From: Klenkia brasiliensis
GTDB taxonomy: Bacteria > Actinomycetota > Actinomycetes > Mycobacteriales > Geodermatophilaceae
Assembly: GCF_900100695.1 (NCBI RefSeq)
Contig: NZ_FNCF01000008.1
Span: 1-64,000, forward strand
Direction of reading: 5' to 3'
Length of the DNA: 64,000 bases
Shown here: one piece after another, positions 58,116 to 64,000 of the stretch
Layout of the letters: every line of letters starts with the position of its first letter
Numbering within the stretch: the first letter of the stretch is position 1
Position numbers and translations under genes: made by a program
The notes under the pieces: model-generated
What the model saw: only the letters and a program-made list of their open reading frames with translations
What the model was told of the DNA's origin: nothing
The model's database searches: none

Positions 58116-58997
58116 ATGCAGACGCCCAGCTGGCGCGACGTCGTCCGGCGCGACCTGTTCGGCCCCTCGCCCGACCCCTGTGACCGGCCCTACCGGCTGG
58201 TCATCCGCGCGTTCCTGGTCGTCCTCAAGCTCTTCGGTTTCCGCTTCGACGTGCGCGGGTCGCAGCACCTGCCCCGGGAGGGCGGGGCGGTGATCGCCAG
58301 CAACCACGTCAGCTACTTCGACTTCACCTACCTGGAGCTGGCGGCGCTGCCGCAGCGCCGGCTGGTGCGGTTCATGGCCAAGGCGTCGGTCTTCGACAAC
58401 CGGTTCGCCGGCCCGCCGATGCGCGCGATGCAGCACATCCCGGTCGACCGCACCGCCGGCGTGGCCGCCTTCGACGAGGCGGTGCGGGCACTGAAGGACG
58501 GCAAGGTGGTCGGCGTCTTCCCCGAGGCCACCATCTCCAGCTCCTTCACCGTCCAGGACCTCAAGGCCGGCGCCGCCCGGATGGCCGTGCAGGCCGGCGT
58601 GCCGGTCGTGCCGGCCGCGCTGTGGGGCGGGCACCGCGTGGCCACCAAGAACCGGCGGGTGGTGCTGCGCCGCGGCGTCCCGGTCACCGTGCTCCTCGGC
58701 GCACCGGTCGTGCCCGAGCCGGGGGAGAAGGCCCAGTCGGTGCTCCGCCGCACCCGTGCGGCCATGGAGGCGCTGCTGGAGGAGGCCCAGCGCAGCTACC
58801 CCGACAGCCCGGCCGGTGACGACGACCGCTGGTGGCTGCCGGCCCACCTGGGCGGCACCGCGCCCACGCCCGAGCAGGCGCGCGCGATCGACCTCGACGA
58901 CGTCCGCGGCACCGCGGTGACGGTGCAGCGCTCACCGCTGCAGAAGGTCCGCCACGTGTTCGGGTCGCTGGTCACTCGACGACGTCGGGGGCGCTGA
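58116..58997 (+). CDS. Lysophospholipid acyltransferase family protein (PlsC-like)
   Basis: This 293-residue membrane-associated acyltransferase transfers an acyl chain to lysophosphatidic acid or a similar lipid. The catalytic motif NH-x4-D is N63-H64...D69 (ASNHVSYFDFTYLE) and the second motif is VGVFPEATIS. A hydrophobic stretch (YRLVIRAFLVVLKLFGFRF) precedes it. The C-terminal part (YPDSPAGDDDRWWLPAHLGG) is typical of actinobacterial members. It overlaps the convergent GNAT gene by 26 bases. Confidence 0.92.
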   Translation: MQTPSWRDVVRRDLFGPSPDPCDRPYRLVIRAFLVVLKLFGFRFDVRGSQHLPREGGAVIASNHVSYFDFTYLELAALPQRRLVRFMAKASVFDNRFAGPPMRAMQHIPVDRTAGVAAFDEAVRALKDGKVVGVFPEATISSSFTVQDLKAGAARMAVQAGVPVVPAALWGGHRVATKNRRVVLRRGVPVTVLLGAPVVPEPGEKAQSVLRRTRAAMEALLEEAQRSYPDSPAGDDDRWWLPAHLGGTAPTPEQARAIDLDDVRGTAVTVQRSPLQKVRHVFGSLVTRRRRGR

Positions 58998-59490
58998 GCC
59001 GGAAGGCCTCGCAGTCCACCCCGTACCACCGGGTGGTGCGCCCCAGCGGCTCCATGCCCAGCCGTCGGCACACCGCCATCGACGGCTCGTTCCCGGGGCG
59101 CACCACCGCGTAGACCTCGGGCAGGCCGTCCTCGAACGCCCGTTGCACCACCGCGGCGGCCGCCTCGGTGGCGTACCCGTGCCCCCAGCTGTCGGGGTGC
59201 AGGTGCCAGCCCACCTCGAACTCGCCCACCCCGTTGGGCAGCGGCTTGAACAGCAGCGTGCCGGCAACCGGCCCGCCCGCGACCGGCTGCACCGCCCAGC
59301 ACCCGGCCCGCGGGTCGGCCGCGTGCACCTCCCGCCAGCGCCCGACCAGGGCGGCGACCCCGCCCGACGGCGGCCCGGACAGCCAGCGCAGCACCTCGGG
59401 GCGGGAGTACAGGTCCGCCAGCCGCGCCAGGTCGTCGTCCGACGTCGTCCAGGCGCGGACGAGCAGGCGGTCGGTGCGCAGCAGCTCCAC
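58972..59490 (-). CDS. GNAT family N-acetyltransferase
   Basis: This 172-residue acetyltransferase is of the RimJ/RimL type. It begins LLRTDRLLVRAWTTSDDDL, with FEVGWHLHPDSWGHGYATEA carrying the acetyl-CoA P-loop (GHGYA) and VYAVVRPGNEPSMAVCRRLG as the conserved helix before the final strand. The acceptor may be a protein N-terminus or small amine. It starts at GTG 59490. It converges on the PlsC-like gene with a 26-base overlap. Confidence 0.92.
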   Translation of the reverse strand: MELLRTDRLLVRAWTTSDDDLARLADLYSRPEVLRWLSGPPSGGVAALVGRWREVHAADPRAGCWAVQPVAGGPVAGTLLFKPLPNGVGEFEVGWHLHPDSWGHGYATEAAAAVVQRAFEDGLPEVYAVVRPGNEPSMAVCRRLGMEPLGRTTRWYGVDCEAFRLSAPDVVE

Positions 59491-59509
59491 CGCCCCTGCC
59501 TACCTCAGC

Positions 59510-60916
59510 TCACCCCAGCTGCGCGACCGACGCCTCGCGGGACGCGGCCGCAGCGGCCTCGGCGGCCACCGGGTCGACCGCGCGGTCGGCCCACCACCGC
59601 TGCCCGGACTCCGGCAGCGAGTGGATCGGGTCGTAGTAGGTGTAGCGGCGGTCCAGGGCGGCCTCGTCGGTGCGCTCGATGCCGGTGCGGTAGTTCTTCG
59701 TCCAGTAGCTGATGCCGCGCTCGCGGTCGTACTCGGCGACCTGGTGCACCCAGCGCTTCCCGACGTAGGGCACGTCGCAGACGATCCGCGGGGTGGCGAA
59801 GCCGGGCAGGTAGCCCATCAGGTCGTGCTGCAGGGTCTGCGCCTGCGACAGCGGCACCCGCCAGTGCTCGGCCGACGGGATCATGTCGCACATGTAGAAG
59901 TAGTAGGGCGTCACGCCGGCGCCGTCCAGCAGCGCGAAGCACAGGTCCAGCAGCTGGTCGGCGGTGTCGTTGACCCCGTGCAGCAGCACGCCCTGGTTGC
60001 GCACGTCGCGCACCCCGGCCGCCAGCATCGCCTGCGCGGCCTCGGCGACCAGGGGGGTGACCGACTGGGCGGCGTTGACGTGGGTGTGCACGGCCAGGGA
60101 GACGCCGCGCTCGCGGGCGGTGCCGGCCAACCGGGTCATGCCGGCCACCACGTCGTCCTGCAGCCAGTGCTGGGGCAGGCCCATCAGGGCCTTGGAGGCC
60201 AGCCGGACGTCGCGCACCGACTCGATCTCCAGCAGACCCGAGACGAAGGCCTCCAGGTTCTTGAACGGCAGGTTGGCGACGTCGCCGCCGGAGACCACCA
60301 CGTCGCGCACGCCGGGGGTGCGGCGCAGGTAGTCCAGCATCTCGGCGTGCCGGTCCACCGGCTTGAGGTCGAACTTGAGCTTGGTGACCGCGGGGGTGGA
60401 GTTGCCGACCAGGTCCATCCGCGTGCAGTGGCCGCAGTACTGCGGGCAGGTGGGCAGCAGCTCGGCCAGCACCTTGGTGGGGTAGCGGTGGGTCAGGCCC
60501 TCGACGGCCCACATCTCGTGCTCGTGCAGCGAGTCGCGCGCCGCGTAGGGGTGGCTGGCCGCGGCGCCGGCGAGCCGGTCGGAGGCCACGGGCAGCATGT
60601 AGCGGCGCACCGGGTCGGCCAGCATCGCCGCGGTCGTGGGCACCGCGTCCGGCACCATCGTGTTGAGCATCTGCGGCGGCAGCAGCAGCGACATCGTCGC
60701 GCGCCCGGCCTGGTCGGCCTCGACGTCGGCGTAGAAGGACTCGTCGAGCAGGTCGCCGTAGACCCCGCGCAGCTGGCGCAGGTTCTTCACGCAGTTGACC
60801 CGCTGCCACTGGGCGCTGCGCCACTGCTCCTCGGTGACCTCGGCGAAACCGGGCAGCCGGCGCCAGTCGGGCTCCACCAGGGCCTTGGCCCGGTACTCGT
60901 AGGGCTGCTCCAGCAC
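59510..60916 (-). CDS. kamA: Lysine 2,3-aminomutase (KamA family radical SAM)
   Basis: This 468-residue enzyme converts L-lysine to L-beta-lysine with S-adenosylmethionine, a 4Fe-4S cluster and pyridoxal phosphate. The cluster motif is C157-PQYC161-GHC164, followed by GVRDVVVSGGDVANLPFK and ASKALMGLPQHW. Long C-terminal region with YYFYMCDMIPSAEHWRVPL and GFATPRIVCDVPYVGKRWV matches the KamA group. GTG 60916 is chosen because GGAGG ends 5 bases upstream; TTG 60928 is a longer option. It diverges from kdd, the next enzymes of lysine fermentation. No iron-sulfur accessory gene is nearby. Confidence 0.93.
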   Translation of the reverse strand: MLEQPYEYRAKALVEPDWRRLPGFAEVTEEQWRSAQWQRVNCVKNLRQLRGVYGDLLDESFYADVEADQAGRATMSLLLPPQMLNTMVPDAVPTTAAMLADPVRRYMLPVASDRLAGAAASHPYAARDSLHEHEMWAVEGLTHRYPTKVLAELLPTCPQYCGHCTRMDLVGNSTPAVTKLKFDLKPVDRHAEMLDYLRRTPGVRDVVVSGGDVANLPFKNLEAFVSGLLEIESVRDVRLASKALMGLPQHWLQDDVVAGMTRLAGTARERGVSLAVHTHVNAAQSVTPLVAEAAQAMLAAGVRDVRNQGVLLHGVNDTADQLLDLCFALLDGAGVTPYYFYMCDMIPSAEHWRVPLSQAQTLQHDLMGYLPGFATPRIVCDVPYVGKRWVHQVAEYDRERGISYWTKNYRTGIERTDEAALDRRYTYYDPIHSLPESGQRWWADRAVDPVAAEAAAAASREASVAQLG

Positions 60917-60951
60917 GACGACCTCCAACGACTTCTCAGTGCGACACCCGC

Positions 60952-60992
60952 ACCATACGGGAGATTGTTCGGCAAAACGTGAGTTCTACGAT
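60952..60992. promoter_or_regulatory. Divergent promoter region of kamA and kdd
   Basis: For kdd, TTGTTC (60965-60970) and TACGAT (60987-60992) form a -35/-10 pair with 16 bases between. For kamA, TATGGT on the minus strand (60952-60957) is a possible -10 box. The 111-base gap is clearly less GC-rich than its surroundings, fitting a regulated promoter. Confidence 0.5.
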
Positions 60993-61027
60993 AGTTTCTC
61001 AATCCTTCCGACGACGAGGAGCAGGAC

Positions 61028-62050
61028 GTGACGACGGCAGCGGAGCGGTCGCTCGGGGTGCACCGGGTGCTGGAGCCGGTCGGGGTGCTGCCACAGGCCG
61101 CCCACCGGCTGGACCCCGACGCCCCCACGGGGCGCGACGAGGTCCGCATCGACGTCGAGCGGCTCAACCTCGACGCGGCGTCCTTCCGCCAGCTCACCGA
61201 GACCCACGGCGGGGACGGCGACGCGGTGCGCGCCGCCGTCCTGGGCATCGTGGCCGAGCGCGGGAAGATGCAGAACCCGGTCACCGGCTCCGGCGGCATG
61301 CTCATCGGCCGGGTCGCCGAGGTGGGGGAGGACTCCCCGCTCGGCCTCGTGGTCGGCCAGCGGGTGGCCACCCTGGTCTCGCTCACCCTCACCCCGCTGC
61401 GGATCACCGACGGCCTCGAGCGCTGGGACGGCCGCAGCGAGCAGGTCCCCGCCCGGGGCACCGCCGTCCTGTTCGCCCGCTCCATCGCCGCCGTCCTGCC
61501 CGACGACCTGCCCGAGCAGGTCGCCCTGGCGCTGCTCGACGTGTGCGGTGCGCCCGCGCTGGTCGAGCGGGTGGTCCGCCGCGGGTCCTCGGTCGCGGTC
61601 ATCGGCGCTGCGGGCAAGTCCGGCTCCCTGTCGGTGGCCGCGGCGCGCGAGGCGCACGCCCGCCGGGTGGTCGGCGTCGTCCGCGACGAGCGGGAGGCGG
61701 CCGCGCTGCGGGACGCCGGCCTCGCGCACGAGGTGGTCGTCGCCGACGCCACCGACCCCCTGGCGGTCTCGGCCGCCCTCGGCGAGCCGGTCGACACCAC
61801 CGTGGTCTGCGTCGACGTCCCCGGCGCGGAGCACGGCGCGGTGCTGGCGACGGCCGACGGCGGCACTGTGGTCTTCTTCGGGATGGCCACCTCCTTCCCG
61901 GCGGCGGCCCTGGGCGCGGAGGGGATGGCAGCGGACGTGCGGATGCTGATCGGGAACGGCTACACGCCGGGGCACGCCGCCCTGGCCCTGGACCTCTACC
62001 GGCGCACCGCCGGCGTGCGGGCGCTCATCGACCCGCGCGTGCACGCATGA
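61028..62050 (+). CDS. kdd: L-erythro-3,5-diaminohexanoate dehydrogenase
   Basis: This 340-residue NAD(P)-dependent dehydrogenase acts in the lysine aminomutase pathway, oxidising 3,5-diaminohexanoate to 3-keto-5-aminohexanoate. It has the MDR-like layout with N-terminal substrate domain (RIDVERLNLDAASFRQL, NPVTGSGGMLIGRVAEVG) and Rossmann domain (SVAVIGAAGKSGSLSVAAA). It starts at GTG 61028 with GAGGAG 6 bases upstream. The stop overlaps the amidohydrolase start (ATGA), so genes downstream are translated with it. Pathway neighbours kamA and kamD support the name. Confidence 0.9.
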   Translation: MTTAAERSLGVHRVLEPVGVLPQAAHRLDPDAPTGRDEVRIDVERLNLDAASFRQLTETHGGDGDAVRAAVLGIVAERGKMQNPVTGSGGMLIGRVAEVGEDSPLGLVVGQRVATLVSLTLTPLRITDGLERWDGRSEQVPARGTAVLFARSIAAVLPDDLPEQVALALLDVCGAPALVERVVRRGSSVAVIGAAGKSGSLSVAAAREAHARRVVGVVRDEREAAALRDAGLAHEVVVADATDPLAVSAALGEPVDTTVVCVDVPGAEHGAVLATADGGTVVFFGMATSFPAAALGAEGMAADVRMLIGNGYTPGHAALALDLYRRTAGVRALIDPRVHA

Positions 62051-63561
62051 GCCTGCTGCTCACCGGGGTCACCGTCGGCGACGCGGCCGACCGGGCGGTG
62101 CACGTCGTCGACGGCGCGGTCGCCTGGGTCGGCCCGGCCGCCGACGCACCGCGCGCCGACCGGACCTGGGACGGCGGGGGAGCGCTGCTCACCCCGGCCT
62201 TCGTCGACGCCCACGTGCACGCCACCGCCACCGGCCTGGCGCTGACCGGGCTGGCGCTGCACGGTGCCGACAGCCTGCGCTCGGCGCTGGCCGCGGTCGC
62301 CGCGCACGTCGCCGCGCACCCCACCGGCACGGTGCTCGGCACCGGCTGGGACGAGACCGTCTGGCCCGAGGGCCGGGCCATCACCCGGCACGACCTGGAC
62401 GCCGTGGTCGGCGACCGGCCCGCGTACCTGGCCCGCGTCGACGTGCACTCCGCGACCGTCTCCACCGCCCTGCTGGACCGCATCCCCGGGATCACCGACC
62501 TGCCCGGCTACGGCGCGGACGGCCAGCTGCGGCTGGACGCCCACCACGCCGCCCGCCAGGTGGCCTACGGCTCGGTGGACCCGGTGCAGCGGGCCACCGC
62601 CCAGCGCGCCACCTTCGACGCGGCCGCCGACCTCGGCATCGGCTGCGTGCACGAGATGGCCGGACCGGAGGTGTCCAGCGCCGAGGACCTCGCCGGGCTG
62701 CTCCGGATCGCCGGCGAGGCCCCCGGCCCCCAGGTGCTGGGCTGGTGGGGCGAGCTGGCCGAGCGCGGCGGGCTGGACGTCGTCGCCGAGCTCGGCCTGG
62801 CCGGCGCCGGCGGCGACCTGTTCTGCGACGGCGCGTTCGGCTCGCACACCGCGGCGCTGTCCACGCCCTACGCCGACCGGCCCGACACCTCCGGCGCGCT
62901 GCGCTTCGACACCGGCCAGCTCGTCGAGCACGTGCGGGCCTGCACCGCCGCCGGCGTCCAGGCCGGCTTCCACGTCATCGGCGACGCCGCCGTCGACCAG
63001 GTGCTCGCCGCCGTGGCCGCGGTCGCCGAGCAGCTGGGCCGCGACGCCGTCCGGGCCTGCCGGCACCGGCTCGAGCACGTCGAGATGGTCTCGCCCGACG
63101 CCGTGGAGACCCTGCGCTCGCTGGGCATGGTCGCCAGCGTCCAGCCGGCCTTCGACGCCGCCTGGGGCGGGGACGCCGGCATGTACGCCGAGCGGCTGGG
63201 CGTCGAGCGGGCGCTGGGCTGCAACCCGCTGGCCGACCTCTCCGACGCCGGGGTCGCGATCGCCCTGGGCAGCGACGCCCCGGTCACCCCGCTGGACCCC
63301 TGGGGCGGGGTGCACGCCGCGGTCGACCACCGCACGCCCGGCGCCGGCATGCGGCCCTTCGACGCCTACGACGCGGCCACCCACGGCGGCTGGTACGCCG
63401 CCCGGGCCGAGCACGCGCAGGGGCCGCTGGCCGTCGGCGCCCCGGCGCACCTGGCCCTGTGGGCCACCGACCTGACCCTGTCCGGGGTGCTCGCGCAGCG
63501 CGCCCGGCCCACCTGCACCGGCCTGCTCGTGGCTGGCGACGTCGTCCGAGGAGCCCCGTGA
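62047..63561 (+). CDS. Amidohydrolase family protein (YtcJ-like)
   Basis: This 504-residue metal-dependent hydrolase is of the amidohydrolase_3 group. Metal-binding pattern: H-x-H in FVDAHVHATATG, histidines in FHVIGDAAVDQVL and HRLEHVEMVSPDAV, and the final Asp in LGSDAPVTPLDPWGGVHAAV. It overlaps kdd (ATGA) and the kamD start (GTGA), so it is embedded in the lysine degradation operon. It is not a known step of that pathway; it may hydrolyse an N-acyl or cyclic lysine derivative (inference). Confidence 0.88.
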   Translation: MSLLLTGVTVGDAADRAVHVVDGAVAWVGPAADAPRADRTWDGGGALLTPAFVDAHVHATATGLALTGLALHGADSLRSALAAVAAHVAAHPTGTVLGTGWDETVWPEGRAITRHDLDAVVGDRPAYLARVDVHSATVSTALLDRIPGITDLPGYGADGQLRLDAHHAARQVAYGSVDPVQRATAQRATFDAAADLGIGCVHEMAGPEVSSAEDLAGLLRIAGEAPGPQVLGWWGELAERGGLDVVAELGLAGAGGDLFCDGAFGSHTAALSTPYADRPDTSGALRFDTGQLVEHVRACTAAGVQAGFHVIGDAAVDQVLAAVAAVAEQLGRDAVRACRHRLEHVEMVSPDAVETLRSLGMVASVQPAFDAAWGGDAGMYAERLGVERALGCNPLADLSDAGVAIALGSDAPVTPLDPWGGVHAAVDHRTPGAGMRPFDAYDAATHGGWYAARAEHAQGPLAVGAPAHLALWATDLTLSGVLAQRARPTCTGLLVAGDVVRGAP

Positions 63562-64000
63562 GCGCCCGCCTGACCCTGGACCCGGGGCTGGTCGCCCGGG
63601 CCCGCGAGCTCGCCGAGCTGGCCGCGCAGCCGGTCATCGACCTGGCCACCCGGCACACCACCGTCTCCGTCGAGCGGGCCGTGCTGCGGCTGGCGGGCCT
63701 GGAGGGCACCGACCCGGTCACCGGCGAGGGCGAGATCCCGTGGGTGAACCGGGTGGTGGACGTCGTCCGCGAGCAGGTGGGCCTCGAGCACGGGGTCGCG
63801 CTGCCGGTCTGGCACGCCATCGCCTCGGGCGCGGCGAGCAGCCTGCAGGACGTCGCCGAGCAGGTGGGCGCCGGCACCGCCCGCTTGGCCGTCCCCACCG
63901 GGGGCGACGAGGAGCGCGCCCGTGAGGCCGCGCTGGCCGCCGTCGGGGCGGGCCTGGGCCGGGTGGACGCCGCCCGCCGCCGGCGGGAGGAGCTGGTGGC
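63558..64000 (+). CDS. kamD: D-lysine/beta-lysine 5,6-aminomutase alpha subunit (3' end outside window)
   Basis: The first 147 residues of the alpha subunit of lysine 5,6-aminomutase are visible. The enzyme is adenosylcobalamin- and pyridoxal-phosphate-dependent and moves the terminal amino group of D-lysine or L-beta-lysine. Landmarks are LTLDPGLVARARELAELAAQ, TTVSVERAVLRLAGLEGTDP and VVDVVREQVGLEHG. GTG 63558 overlaps the amidohydrolase stop with GAGGAG upstream. The beta subunit (kamE) should follow beyond the window. With kamA and kdd it defines an aminomutase lysine pathway. Confidence 0.92.
   Translation, partial: MSARLTLDPGLVARARELAELAAQPVIDLATRHTTVSVERAVLRLAGLEGTDPVTGEGEIPWVNRVVDVVREQVGLEHGVALPVWHAIASGAASSLQDVAEQVGAGTARLAVPTGGDEERAREAALAAVGAGLGRVDAARRRREELV

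Overview
The window is GC-rich actinobacterial chromosome (Actinomycetota). Evidence is the mycothiol ligase MshC, a complete Pup-proteasome locus, WYL regulators PafB/PafC and many GTG starts. Gene order from about 21.5 to 55.1 kb follows the Mycobacterium tuberculosis block uppP-mshC-metH-recB-like-trmI-mpa-dop-pup-prcBA-pafABC-tatAC-helY-exonuclease-pepE. The composition and repeat content suggest a Geodermatophilaceae-like organism (Blastococcus, Geodermatophilus, Modestobacter), but this is a guess without database comparison.

Region 1 (1-6.4 kb) is the accessory part. The 3' part of an ACAD10/11-type acyl-CoA dehydrogenase is followed by four genes joined by 4-base stop/start overlaps. 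These are an APH-fold kinase, a protein built from five tandem XRE helix-turn-helix domains, a flavin reductase and a small unknown protein. A hypothetical gene, an excisionase-like gene and a tyrosine recombinase follow, and the recombinase ends just before tRNA-Leu(GAG). Codon choice in about 0.78-6.25 kb looks less GC-saturated than in the rest of the window, which fits an integrated or mosaic segment next to the tRNA.

Region 2 (6.5-21.5 kb) is mixed housekeeping: an M20 hydrolase, a MASE1-GAF-GGDEF cyclase, an SDR and an MDR enzyme, a DUF5703 protein, a beta-propeller lipoprotein, a glycosyltransferase, ribosomal protein S4 divergent from a DUF2470 gene across a likely iron box, an ABC-F ATPase, a RecD-like helicase and an aldo/keto reductase. 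Two copies of a palindromic intergenic repeat flank a small membrane-protein gene here, and a third copy lies at 26.9 kb.

Region 3 (21.5-55.9 kb) holds the conserved block: cell-wall lipid recycling (uppP), mycothiol synthesis (mshC and conserved neighbours), dGTPase-like protein, PAC2, methionine synthase, TrmI and the Pup-proteasome system (Mpa ATPase, Dop, Pup, PrcB, PrcA, PafA). Two uncommon passengers sit in it: an RraB-like gene between dop and pup, and an endonuclease VII-like zinc/HNH gene between pup and prcB. Regulators PafBC, the TatAC translocase, a lipid kinase, the HelY helicase, a DUF4333 membrane protein with a long YGQ-repeat domain, a 5'-3' exonuclease, an M24 peptidase and an Lrp regulator follow.

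Region 4 (56-64 kb) carries a Rv2578c-family radical SAM protein with an intein inside its 4Fe-4S motif, a PlsC acyltransferase, a GNAT enzyme, and a lysine aminomutase catabolic cluster (kamA divergent from kdd, an amidohydrolase and kamD, which runs off the window).

At least 16 genes have a TANNNT -10 box 6-8 nt upstream of the start codon, the signature of leaderless transcripts; this was used to choose several starts. No gene-free stretch exceeds 300 bases.
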